A DNA stretch of 41,159 bases from UBA9676 sp036522155 (GCA_036522155.1 DATDGI010000033.1:1-41159), one strand, 5' to 3'. Positions 32,198-39,789 are shown, numbered from the stretch's first letter. Translations and numbers: made by a program. The notes: generated by a model not told the origin, from the sequence alone.

Positions 32198-33139
32198 CTA
32201 GCCGGTGATCAGCTGCCAGCTCCTGACTTTGTCCTTGCGGAGATCCAGGAGCGCGAGTTTGAGCATTCCGGTCCCGTACTCGCTGCCGGGGTTGATGCAC
32301 ACCGTCCGGCCAAGCTTCTCCATCCCCTTGGACTCGTGAATGTGCCCGAACAACCCGAGCATGGGCTGGGTGGTCTCGATGATCTCCCGCACGGCCCGCG
32401 AGCCCGCGTCGGTCATCTCCACCTGGCCACCCTTGGACCGGGGCTGGAAGTCCGCGGACAGCGCGGGCGCCTGGTCGAGGCTGGAGGCGAAAGGCGGGAC
32501 GTGGAAGTTGTAGATGACGCGGCTGGTATCAGCGAGCGGCTCGACCAGTTCGCGCAGGCGCAGCCCCAGGGTCTCGTCGTCCAGCTCCCTGGGTGAATCC
32601 CAGGGAGTCTTGTTGGAATACCCGTAGCTCACCAGGGTGTAGTCGTCAGGCAGGGTGATCGTCCTGCCTTCCGCGCTGGTCACGTACTCCGCCTTGTCGA
32701 GGGCGTCTTCGACGTCGCGCCAGTCGTCGTTCCCAGGCATGATGATCATCGGGATACGCTGCGGCTCGAGCCGCTCGGCGGCCAGTTCCACCCAGTCGCT
32801 GACGGTGCCAAGCATCGCGCCGCGGAAGGCCTGATGCCGCAGCTCCTCGTTCGCGTCCAGGGCGGCCTTCTCGTCCGGGGCGACGGTGATCGCGTACTGG
32901 CCGGACAGCCGGATCAGCTGCCGCAGCTGCCGGAGTTCTTCCGCCGTCTCCGCCGTGGTCTCCTTGCCGGCCACGAACGCCGTCCAAGTGCCTGATCGCT
33001 CGACGATCGGTACCAGGACCTTGCCAGTGATATCTCCGCCCAAGATCATCACATCGGCGCCGTAGATCCGGGCGCTGTTAAGGAACTTGCGGTAGCACTG
33101 CTCCGAGCCGTGGATGTCGGTCGCGAAGACGATCCTCAT
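32198..33139 (-). CDS. Calcineurin-like metallophosphoesterase
   Basis: A 313-residue phosphoesterase. All metal motifs are visible: FATDIHGSEQC (D-x-H), ILGGDITG (GD), MPGNDDW (GND), YNFHVPP (H) and LFGHIHESKG (GHxH). Substrate unknown. The ATG at 33139 overlaps the stop of the nucleotidyltransferase gene (ATGA), so the two enzymes are made together. Such a pair inside a catabolic operon is odd: it may recycle a phosphorylated or nucleotidylated intermediate or have a control role. No signal peptide. Confidence 0.9.
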   Translation of the reverse strand: MRIVFATDIHGSEQCYRKFLNSARIYGADVMILGGDITGKVLVPIVERSGTWTAFVAGKETTAETAEELRQLRQLIRLSGQYAITVAPDEKAALDANEELRHQAFRGAMLGTVSDWVELAAERLEPQRIPMIIMPGNDDWRDVEDALDKAEYVTSAEGRTITLPDDYTLVSYGYSNKTPWDSPRELDDETLGLRLRELVEPLADTSRVIYNFHVPPFASSLDQAPALSADFQPRSKGGQVEMTDAGSRAVREIIETTQPMLGLFGHIHESKGMEKLGRTVCINPGSEYGTGMLKLALLDLRKDKVRSWQLITG

Positions 33140-33990
33140 CGGTCTAGTTCCTCGACTTCCTCGTACCACGGGTAGCGGGTGCCAACCTTGGCGCGAAGCC
33201 GCCACTTCGCCGACTTGGGGGCGTCATCGATCCGCTGCTGCAGCGCATGGACGCGGGACCGCAGGACGTCGCGGTCCACGTCGGCCGGCGCGTCGAAGTC
33301 GGCCAGCCTCGCCAGGTTGTCTGAAGTCGTCCGGTACAGTCCCCAGTCGTGCGAGCACAGCCGGGCAACGTAGGCACCGTTCACCGCCTCGTCGTCGTGG
33401 TCAGCGATCGGATGGACGCTGAGCAGGAACGCGATGTCGTCGGCGTCTTTGCGGTTGAGCTCGCGAATCTGCAGCTTGGTCAGCAGCAGGTCCGCGAGCG
33501 AGATGGTCGGGCTGTCGACACCGAGCCGCTCGACCAGCGGCAGCCGGTGGCACATCTGGAAGACGTCGAGCAGGACGTCGATCCGCTGTCCCGACCCCGG
33601 CTTGGCGAACAGCAGCCGGTACCGCCCGTGCAGCGTGTTCACCTCGTGGTCGGCGTCATAGCCGAGCCCGGTGAAGACCTCATTGATCTTCTTGACGTCG
33701 GCATGCCGGCCGATGAAATCGAGATCGCCGAACACGCGCCACGGGCTCACGCCGTGACGGGGCCCGCTGTGCAGGTAGATCGCGACCCCGCCGAGCAGCC
33801 GGAGCGCGATGTCCTTGCGCCGCGCCGCGTCGACGATGGCCACGGCTTCGGCCACCTGCGCGCTGGGGCCGTCATCGGGTCCGTGCGCCACAGCGTGGGC
33901 GTCGCCGTTCGCGGACGTCACCCCATGAGCGTCGCCATGCCCGGGCGGCACGGCGTTCGCGTCGCCGTTCCCGGTCCCTCGTAGCGTCAT
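33136..33990 (-). CDS. Nucleotidyltransferase-fold protein with repeat N-terminus
   Basis: A 284-residue protein. After a 35-residue Gly/Asp/Ala/His-rich start containing three NGDAN-like units, residues from about 45 form a polymerase-beta-type nucleotidyltransferase: ALRLLGGVAIYLHSGPR (G-G), then FGDLDFIGRHADV (D-x-D), then LLFAKPGSGQRIDVLLDVF (third acidic residue). An all-helical C-terminal part follows, ending in a basic WRLRAKVGTRYPWYEEV. It resembles AbiEii-like/minimal nucleotidyltransferases of unknown substrate. ATG at 33990 has AAGG upstream; an in-frame ATG at 34005 is the alternative. Coupled with the metallophosphoesterase. Confidence 0.82.
   Translation of the reverse strand: MTLRGTGNGDANAVPPGHGDAHGVTSANGDAHAVAHGPDDGPSAQVAEAVAIVDAARRKDIALRLLGGVAIYLHSGPRHGVSPWRVFGDLDFIGRHADVKKINEVFTGLGYDADHEVNTLHGRYRLLFAKPGSGQRIDVLLDVFQMCHRLPLVERLGVDSPTISLADLLLTKLQIRELNRKDADDIAFLLSVHPIADHDDEAVNGAYVARLCSHDWGLYRTTSDNLARLADFDAPADVDRDVLRSRVHALQQRIDDAPKSAKWRLRAKVGTRYPWYEEVEELDR
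33901..33990 (-). repeat. 30-bp period repeat at the nucleotidyltransferase start
   Basis: GTCGCCGTTC or GTCGCCATGC recurs at 33901, 33931 and 33961, a period of exactly 30 bp in frame. On the protein it gives NGDAH, HGDAH and NGDAN every ten residues. Confidence 0.7.
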
Positions 33991-34034
33991 GACGCCGCCC
34001 TTCATCTTCACATCCGCGGCCCGCGCCCGCCCGG

Positions 34035-35654
34035 TCACTCGGGGGGCAGTTCGCGCTGCCCGACCAGCAGGTCGAGACCGCGCCGCTTGTTGATCACGTA
34101 GGAGGCCGCGTACACCAGGCCACCACTGACCATGATGATGACTATCGCCCAGATCCCGACCGGCTTGTTGGCACCCAGTGCCCCGTTCGTCATGAACAGG
34201 TAGAAGTAGCAGACGAACATCGCCAGCGAGATGGCGCCGAGCCAGGTGAAGACGGAAACTCCGGCGATCCGGCGGTGGTACGGCGACGAGTCGTGCAGGT
34301 CCGGGCGGCGCCACGCGAAGACAATCCCGGCGACCGCGACGAACATGAAAGTCAGCATCTGCCCGGCGGAGCCGCTGAACGCGAACAGGGTGAAGCTGGC
34401 GGGGCCGAAGATAAAGATGGCCGAGCAGATAGCCACGACGATGACGACCAGGACGATCGACCGCTGCGGGGCGTGGTACTTGCTGTCGACGGTTGACAGC
34501 GAGGTCGGTAGTACGCGGTCGAAGGACCACGCGAATACGTTGCGCGTGGCCACGAGCAGCGACGCCGGGATGGTCAGGAAACCGCCGATGAGGAACGCCG
34601 ACCAGATGAACACGGCGATGACCGGGCCGTGCGTGATGGTCGGATAGAAGTACACCGTCGGCTCGACCGGGTACGGCCAGGACTTGAGCGCGTTCTGGTA
34701 GAGGTATTCGAGTGAGCCCACCAAGTTGTTTGGCGCGAACCGGGTGATGGCGAACGCCGTCAGCGCGAAGACCAGGACGCAGAAAACGACGCTGGAAGTC
34801 ATGGAGACCAGCGCATTGCGTCGCGGGCTCCGCATCTCGCCCGCCGCGTAGGCCGGCACCTGGGAGAACCCGATGACGGCCCAGATCAAGGGCAGCGACG
34901 CGAGGGTCGCGACAAACGAGAACCCGCTGTACGCCGGATAGCCAGCGTGGTGCGCGGCCGCAAGGAGAGCGCTCGTGCTTGTCCCGGCCTTGTGGAAGGC
35001 CGCGTTCAGATCAGCGCTCGAGGTCGCGAACGACGTGATGATCGCCACAGCGAGGCCGATGAGCATGAGCACGAATAGCACGATGGACATCCGCATCAGC
35101 GCCCGGTAACCGCGCGACAGGACGAAGCCGATGAGCGCCAGCACGATCATCGATCCGATGAAGCGGGGCCACGCATGCTGCAGATCCGCACCCCAGTTCA
35201 CCAGCGTCTGGTTGTGCGCGGAGACGCCCAGGGCGTAGAACAGCCCGCTGAAGCCCGTGCCGACGATCCAGCCGCCCTGGATGGCCTGGAAGAACACCAC
35301 CCACAGGGTCATGTTCCAGTTGGCCATGAATCCCAGCGCCGGGTGGAGCACCCGGCCCACGTAGATGAAGTCGCCGCCGGTTCTCGGCATGGAGGCGGCG
35401 AAGAATGCGTACAGCAGGACCGGGAACAGCGCGAACAGCCCGCTGATGAGAACGGAGCCGCCCATGCTCGCGCCCGGGAAGGCGAACGGGATGATGCTCA
35501 GCGTGATCAGGCCGAAGATGACGCTGATGTAGACGACCGTGATGATGAACATATCGCGGACGGACATTTCCCTGACCAGGCCGGTCGCCTGGCGCGTGTA
35601 GAACTGGCCGCCGCCTTGAACCGCGGTGGCTTCCGATGACGTGTTACGAGCCAT
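34035..35654 (-). CDS. APC-superfamily permease
   Basis: A 539-residue transporter with about 12-13 hydrophobic helices. The first helices (FIITVVYISVIFGLITLSII, FALFPVLLYAFFAASMPRTG) carry the PRTGGDFIYVGR motif of the amino acid-polyamine-organocation superfamily, and VIGFSQVPAYAAGEMRSPRRNALVS corresponds to the loop after TM6. It would import the operon's substrate by proton symport; amino acid, polyamine or nucleobase-like ligands are possible. ATG at 35654 is preferred over GTG at 35657, because GGAGG then lies 6 nt upstream; both overlap the transketolase stop. Confidence 0.93.
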   Translation of the reverse strand: MARNTSSEATAVQGGGQFYTRQATGLVREMSVRDMFIITVVYISVIFGLITLSIIPFAFPGASMGGSVLISGLFALFPVLLYAFFAASMPRTGGDFIYVGRVLHPALGFMANWNMTLWVVFFQAIQGGWIVGTGFSGLFYALGVSAHNQTLVNWGADLQHAWPRFIGSMIVLALIGFVLSRGYRALMRMSIVLFVLMLIGLAVAIITSFATSSADLNAAFHKAGTSTSALLAAAHHAGYPAYSGFSFVATLASLPLIWAVIGFSQVPAYAAGEMRSPRRNALVSMTSSVVFCVLVFALTAFAITRFAPNNLVGSLEYLYQNALKSWPYPVEPTVYFYPTITHGPVIAVFIWSAFLIGGFLTIPASLLVATRNVFAWSFDRVLPTSLSTVDSKYHAPQRSIVLVVIVVAICSAIFIFGPASFTLFAFSGSAGQMLTFMFVAVAGIVFAWRRPDLHDSSPYHRRIAGVSVFTWLGAISLAMFVCYFYLFMTNGALGANKPVGIWAIVIIMVSGGLVYAASYVINKRRGLDLLVGQRELPPE

Positions 35655-36733
35655 CACAATCCTCCGGTCTTCCGTGTCTGGGCGCCGGTCGCTAGGCGGG
35701 CGTGACCGTCCGGACTGGCTGGTGATCGGGTGCCGCGGTCACGGGGGTCGTGACCGTCGAGGCGGGCGGCCCGCGCGGGCCGGCGATCCGGCCGCTGGGC
35801 CATGATGGCCGCAACGTCCGCCGCGACGGCGGCGGCGGAGAGCCGGTACTTGTCGAGGAGCTTGTCGTTCGGTCCGCTCTCGCCGTAGGTGTCCCGGATG
35901 CCCAGCCGCCGCAGCGGGACGGGGTGGCGCTCCGATAGCACCTCGGCGACGGCTCCGCCCAGCCCGCCGATGATCGTGTGCTCCTCGACGGTGATGACCA
36001 GGCCGGTGGCAGCGGAGGCACGCGTCAGCGCGTCGGCGTCCAGCGGCTTGATCGTGGGCAGGTGCAGGACCGTCGCTTCGATGCCGTGGGCGGCCAGCCT
36101 GCCCGCAGCCTCTAGGGTCCGGATGGTCTGCGTGCCGGTCGAGACCAGCGTCACGTCCGGGCCCTCCCGGACCAGCACGCCCTTACCGAGCTCGAATACG
36201 TAGTCCGGCCCGAACAGGCTCCCCGCGGGATCCCGGGTGATCTGGAGATAGGCCGGTCCCGGCGTCGCCGCGACCGTGGTGATGGCCTGGCGCGTCTCGG
36301 CCTCGTCCGCTGGGGCGAGCACGGTCACGTTAGCGAGGCTGCGCATGATCGCGACGTCGTTGAAGATCTGGTGCGTCTTGCCGGTCATACCTGTCAGCAG
36401 GCCGGAGTAGCCACCGGTGATCTTGACGTCCAGGCCGGGCTGGGCGATCAGCACCCGGATCGAATCGAGCGCCCGGGCGACCGAGAAGCACGCGAACGCG
36501 CTGATGAACGGGACGAACCCGAGCGTCGCTAGGCCGGCGGCGACCCCGAGCATGTTCTGCTCGGTCACTCCCATCTGCAGGAACCGGTCGGGATGCGCCG
36601 CCTCGAAGGGCCCGACGCCGGTCGAGCTCCCGACGTCGCCGTCCAGCACGAGGATCCGTGGATCGCGGTCGGCGAGGTCGGCGAGCGTCCAGCCGAACAC
36701 GTCCCGGAGTGCGGCACCCGTCGGCGGAGCCAT
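35654..36733 (-). CDS. Transketolase C-terminal subunit (pyrimidine-binding and C-terminal domains)
   Basis: A 359-residue second half of a split transketolase. ALRDVFGWTLADLADRDPRI and ILVLDGDVGSSTG open the pyrimidine-binding domain. MGVTEQNMLGVAAGLA carries the Glu that activates thiamine diphosphate, and FISAFACFSVARALDSIRV and GKTHQIFNDVAIMRSLANVTV are typical. The third domain (VTLVSTGTQTIRTLEAA, LVITVEEHTIIGGLGGAVAE) follows. It works with the preceding gene product, 2 bp away, to transfer a two-carbon ketol unit between sugars. The last 45 residues are Arg/Pro/Ala-rich and outside the family. Confidence 0.94.
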   Translation of the reverse strand: MAPPTGAALRDVFGWTLADLADRDPRILVLDGDVGSSTGVGPFEAAHPDRFLQMGVTEQNMLGVAAGLATLGFVPFISAFACFSVARALDSIRVLIAQPGLDVKITGGYSGLLTGMTGKTHQIFNDVAIMRSLANVTVLAPADEAETRQAITTVAATPGPAYLQITRDPAGSLFGPDYVFELGKGVLVREGPDVTLVSTGTQTIRTLEAAGRLAAHGIEATVLHLPTIKPLDADALTRASAATGLVITVEEHTIIGGLGGAVAEVLSERHPVPLRRLGIRDTYGESGPNDKLLDKYRLSAAAVAADVAAIMAQRPDRRPARAARLDGHDPRDRGTRSPASPDGHARLATGAQTRKTGGL

Positions 36734-36735
36734 GG

Positions 36736-37617
36736 TCAGGCGCCCTCGGGAATGAGGACCGGATCGCCCAGTTCCGCCAGGGCGGCCGCCAGCTCGTCGG
36801 GGGTGGGCACCCGGCTGTGCCAGCGGTAGTCGCCCTCCATGAACGAGACGCCCTTGCCCTTGACCGTCCGGGCGATCACGACCGACGGCCGCCCCCGGGC
36901 TACTCGTGCCGACCGCAGCGCACTGATGACCGCCGCGATGTCGTGGCCGTCCGTCTCGGTGACGGCCCAGCCGAAGGCGGCCCAGCGGTCACTGAGCTGC
37001 GTGCCCGCATACGGCGGGCGCCGGCGGCCCGGATCCCGGGTTGGATCCTGGCCTGCCCACCCGAACTGCTGGAGCCCGTTCTGATCCACGATCACGACCA
37101 GGTTGTCCAGCCCGTACCGCTCGGCGACGTGGGCGCCCTCCCAGATGACGCCCTCGTTGCACTCGCCGTCGCCGACCATCACGTAGGTCGTGAAGTGGCG
37201 GCGGGCGAGCCTGGCGCCCATGGCGATGCCGACTCCGGCGGCGAAGCCGAGCCCGAGCGAGCCGGTCGACATGTCCAGGCCGGGAAGCACCGTCATGTCT
37301 GGGTGACCCTGCAGCCGCGAGTCGATCGCGTCGAAGGTGGCGACCTCTTCGATCGGAAAGTAGCCGCGCAGGGCCATGACCACGTACAGCGCGATCGAGC
37401 TGTGGCCCTTGGACAGGATGAACCGGTCACGGTCCGGCCACCGCGGTTCATCGGGCCGGATGGAGAGTACGTCGAAGTACAACGCGGTCAGGATGTCGGC
37501 CGCCGACAGCGGGCCGCCAAGGTGGCCGCCCTTGGCGTGGGCAATCGCCTTGACGATCTCCCGCCGCGCCCGGCGGGCTGTCGCCTCCAGGTCCGTCAGG
37601 CTGGAACCGCCGGTCAA
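36736..37617 (-). CDS. Transketolase N-terminal subunit (thiamine diphosphate-binding)
   Basis: A 293-residue first half of a split transketolase. RREIVKAIAHAKGGHLGGPLSAADILTALYF is the family opening, FILSKGHSSIALYVVMAL carries a conserved His, and VMVGDGECNEGVIWEGAHVAERYGLDNLVVIVDQNG is the GDG-x(n)-N thiamine diphosphate/metal motif. The likely start is TTG at 37617, in TTGA overlap with the cupin stop; upstream codons in the same frame are antisense to or out of frame with cupin. Split transketolases act in sugar side pathways, for example the apulose-4-phosphate transketolase AptA/AptB. Confidence 0.92.
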   Translation of the reverse strand: MTGGSSLTDLEATARRARREIVKAIAHAKGGHLGGPLSAADILTALYFDVLSIRPDEPRWPDRDRFILSKGHSSIALYVVMALRGYFPIEEVATFDAIDSRLQGHPDMTVLPGLDMSTGSLGLGFAAGVGIAMGARLARRHFTTYVMVGDGECNEGVIWEGAHVAERYGLDNLVVIVDQNGLQQFGWAGQDPTRDPGRRRPPYAGTQLSDRWAAFGWAVTETDGHDIAAVISALRSARVARGRPSVVIARTVKGKGVSFMEGDYRWHSRVPTPDELAAALAELGDPVLIPEGA

Positions 37618-37994
37618 CGATCGCCCGTCTCGTACGACCCGGGCACTACCGGCGGCGAGAAGATGGACAGCAGTTCCAGTGGCTCCGGGCCGCCCGAGAC
37701 GGTGGCGTGATGCAGGCCAGGTGGCACGTAGACAGCAGTGCCAGGAGTCAGCGTGACCGTTCCGTCCGGCGTCACCAGCTCGCCGGACCCGGAGACGATA
37801 TAGATCACTTCCTCTTCGGCCGGGTGAACGTGCCCTTCCGGGGCGGACCCGGCGGGGAACACCGCCCGCCCGAGCGTGACTTTCCGGGCCGCCGTGTTCT
37901 GCGGGCCGATCAGGAGCGACCAGTCCCGGCCCGGGAGGTGATAGACGTCGGCGTCCCGAAGGGTGACGGCTGACAGCGAGGACGTCCGCTCCAC
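37614..37994 (-). CDS. Small cupin-domain protein
   Basis: A 126-residue single cupin. GHVHPAEEEVIYIVSGSGEL is cupin motif 1 (two His and a Glu as metal ligands), and PGTAVYVPPGLHHATVSG is motif 2 (His). Small cupins of this type are isomerases, epimerases, dioxygenases or sugar-binding proteins. As first gene of the operon it may convert the released sugar. GTG start at 37994 with GGGAG upstream. Its promoter and two LacI-type operators lie in the 120-bp divergent gap. Confidence 0.88.
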   Translation of the reverse strand: MERTSSLSAVTLRDADVYHLPGRDWSLLIGPQNTAARKVTLGRAVFPAGSAPEGHVHPAEEEVIYIVSGSGELVTPDGTVTLTPGTAVYVPPGLHHATVSGGPEPLELLSIFSPPVVPGSYETGDR

Positions 37995-38014
37995 TGGTGG
38001 CTTCTCCCGGTTCT

Positions 38015-38038
38015 GGTAACGTTGCCGGAAACGTTTCT
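38015..38038. promoter_or_regulatory. Two abutting LacI-type operators
   Basis: GGTAACGTTGCC (38015-38026) and GGAAACGTTTCT (38027-38038) lie end to end. Each is centred on the palindrome AACGTT, 12 bp apart; the second contains the perfect palindrome GAAACGTTTC. They fit the operator style of LacI-family repressors and lie at about +1 to +20 of the predicted cupin promoter. The likely binder is the LacI protein encoded at 22899-23957. Confidence 0.75.
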
Positions 38039-38041
38039 AGC

Positions 38042-38070
38042 AGGCTAGCTAGGCCTCGCACAACCGTCAA
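38042..38070 (-). promoter_or_regulatory. Predicted promoter of the catabolic operon
   Basis: On the minus strand: -35 TTGACG (38070-38065), 17-bp spacer, -10 TAGCCT (38047-38042, fitting the actinobacterial TAnnnT form). Transcription would start near 38035, inside the LacI-type operators, and run into the cupin gene. Confidence 0.5.
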
Positions 38071-38114
38071 GCCGTATCGTCCGACCGTCGCTCCTCCGGC
38101 AGTGGAGATCAGCC

Positions 38115-38975
38115 ATGACCACAGACGCCCGGTCCCACCGCTATGACGTGAACTGCTCGATCTTGTTCACCGAGCTGCCGCTGTACGCCCGGCCAGCTGC
38201 GGTGCGGGAGGCCGGCTTCGGCGCGGTCGAGTACTGGTGGCCGTTCGCGGAGGTGTCGCCGCCCGGTAAGTCCGTGGACGCGTTCACGGCGTCCATCGGG
38301 GACGCCGGCATGCGGCTGGTGAGCCTGAATTTCGCGGCCGGGGACCTGACGGCGGGTGACCGGGGGCTCGTGTCGTCGCCGGACCGCGCGGCGGAGTTCC
38401 GCGACAGCGTGCAGATCGCGGTCGCGATCGGCGAGCTGCTCGGGTGCCGCTTCTTCAATGCCCTGTACGGCAACCGGCACGACGGGATCCCAGCTGCCCG
38501 GCATGACGAGGTCGCACTCGAAAACCTGGCCTACGCCGCAAAGGCGGTCGGCGCGATCGGCGGCACAGTCCTGCTGGAAGCCCTCAGCAGCGCCCCCAGG
38601 TACCCGCTGCGGGTCGCCGCCGACGCGATCGCCATCGCCGAGCGGGTCAACCAGGTGACCCGCCGGGATAGCTGCCGGATTCTCGCCGACGTGTACCACC
38701 TGACCGTGAACGGGGATGATGTCGGCGCGGTGATCAGGGAGCACGCGAGCAGCATCGGCCACGTGCAGTTCGCCGACGCGCCCGGGCGCGGGGCTCCCGG
38801 CACAGGCCAGATCGACTTCGCGGCGCTGCTGCGGATGCTCGACGAATCCTCGTACCAGGGCTGGATCGGCCTGGAGTACCAGCCGGGCGGCCCGAGTGCC
38901 GATAGCTTCGGCTGGCTCCCGCCCGAGCGGAGATCACCCGGAGCACAGGGACAGCCCGAGGGAGCACGAGCATGA
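38115..38975 (+). CDS. Hydroxypyruvate isomerase-like TIM-barrel enzyme
   Basis: A 286-residue member of the xylose isomerase-like (AP endonuclease 2) superfamily, closest in pattern to Hyi, which interconverts hydroxypyruvate and tartronate semialdehyde. Signature pieces: VNCSILFTELPLYARPAAVR, GFGAVEYWWPF, LLEALSSA (Glu ligand), ILADVYHLTVNGDD (Asp, His), IGHVQFADAPGRGAPGTGQI (His, Asp) and WIGLEYQPGG (Glu ligand). Related enzymes include 3-oxo-isoapionate decarboxylase, so the assignment is to family. GGAG lies 7 nt before the ATG. Divergent from the cupin operon, sharing its LacI-type operators; the next gene, a reductase stump, overlaps by ATGA. Confidence 0.9.
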   Translation: MTTDARSHRYDVNCSILFTELPLYARPAAVREAGFGAVEYWWPFAEVSPPGKSVDAFTASIGDAGMRLVSLNFAAGDLTAGDRGLVSSPDRAAEFRDSVQIAVAIGELLGCRFFNALYGNRHDGIPAARHDEVALENLAYAAKAVGAIGGTVLLEALSSAPRYPLRVAADAIAIAERVNQVTRRDSCRILADVYHLTVNGDDVGAVIREHASSIGHVQFADAPGRGAPGTGQIDFAALLRMLDESSYQGWIGLEYQPGGPSADSFGWLPPERRSPGAQGQPEGARA

Positions 38976-39133
38976 CCGGCAAGGCGTTCTGGCGCGTCGC
39001 CTTCGTCGGCCTCGGGATTATGGGGGCTCCCATGGCCCGCAACCTGCTCGCGGCGGGGTTCGAAGTCATGGGGTACAACCGGTCCCGCGCTGCGGTGGAG
39101 CGGCTGGTCCCAGGGCAATCGTGGCTTTGGTGA
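38972..39133 (+). pseudogene. Truncated tartronate-semialdehyde reductase (GlxR/GarR-type)
   Basis: Starts with an ATGA overlap at the isomerase stop and reads MTGKAFWRVAFVGLGIMGAP, then MARNLLAAGFEVMGYNRSRA and AVERLVPGQ, then SWLW and stop. This is the Rossmann GxGxMG start of a 3-hydroxyisobutyrate dehydrogenase/tartronate-semialdehyde reductase, normally about 295 residues. Only 53 codons remain; family sequence ends near 39110. The Hyi-GlxR gene order is classical, which makes the truncation convincing. No further part of the gene follows before the toxin-antitoxin genes. Confidence 0.85.
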
Positions 39134-39252
39134 GCGCCTGGTACGCAGATTGATCTTGTTCTGATGACATGCAGTCGGCCATCAGCCTCGGGCCACCTCC
39201 TGATAGTCCCCGATGACAGCGTGGGCGGAGTCTCAAGGTATCGACGATCCGC

Positions 39253-39264
39253 TATACTGAGCGC
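39253..39264 (+). promoter_or_regulatory. -10 box suggesting a leaderless transcript
   Basis: TATACT at 39253-39258 lies 6 bp before the ATG at 39265, so transcription would start on or next to the A of the start codon. No ribosome-binding site precedes the ATG. No clear -35 box. Confidence 0.5.
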
Positions 39265-39789
39265 ATGAGCCAGGAACTACCCAGGGCGGGAGCCTTGCTG
39301 CGTCAGGCGCGCAACCGAGCCGGACTGTCCCAGGTGGAACTCGCCGCCAGGGCCGATGTCACGCAGAGCGTGATCAGCGCCTATGAGTCGGGGCAGCGCC
39401 AGCCCTCCATCCCGGCTCTCGCGCGGCTGATCGAGGCGGCCGGTTTTGAGCTATCCCTAGGCTTGCGCCGACAGCCAGGCCGCCTGCGCCAACTGTCGGG
39501 CCCAGTGGGCCGCCGCGTGCGCCGTCGCCGGCGTGACCTCATTGCCGCCGCGGCAGCGCATGGCGTCCAGAACCTGCGGGTGTTCGGCAGCGTCGCCCGC
39601 GGCGAGGATCGCCCCGACAGCGATGTGGACCTGCTCGCAGACCTGCCGCCCGGCCTGAGCCTGTTCGGGCTGGGCCGCCTCGAGGCTGACCTGGAAGCCA
39701 TCCTCACCACCCGCGTCGACCTGATCCCGGCCACTGACCTCAAACCGGGCGTGCGGAAGCGCGTCGAGCGTGATCTGGTCGCGCTGTGA
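39265..39789 (+). CDS. HTH-MNT fusion antitoxin
   Basis: A 174-residue protein. Residues 8-62 form an XRE helix-turn-helix (LLRQARNRAGLSQVELAARA, then VTQSVISAYESGQRQPSIPA). A basic linker (VRRRRRDL) follows, then a minimal nucleotidyltransferase domain with LRVFGSVARGEDRPDSDVDLL (GSxARGxxxxxSDxDL). MNT proteins are antitoxins of HEPN toxins, in studied cases by adding AMP to a Tyr of the toxin. The fused HTH would give autoregulation. GTGA overlap with the HEPN gene is standard for this module. The HTH-MNT order in one chain is a known variant. Confidence 0.93.
   Translation: MSQELPRAGALLRQARNRAGLSQVELAARADVTQSVISAYESGQRQPSIPALARLIEAAGFELSLGLRRQPGRLRQLSGPVGRRVRRRRRDLIAAAAAHGVQNLRVFGSVARGEDRPDSDVDLLADLPPGLSLFGLGRLEADLEAILTTRVDLIPATDLKPGVRKRVERDLVAL

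Noticed and set aside
33991..34530. Long N-terminal extension of the nucleotidyltransferase into the permease gene
   Set aside because: The extension is a shadow of the permease 3' end; the gene starts at 33990 or 34005.
37618..38070. Long N-terminal extension of the transketolase N-terminal subunit
   Set aside because: It runs out of frame through the cupin gene and the promoter region; the TTGA overlap at 37617 and family homology mark the true start.
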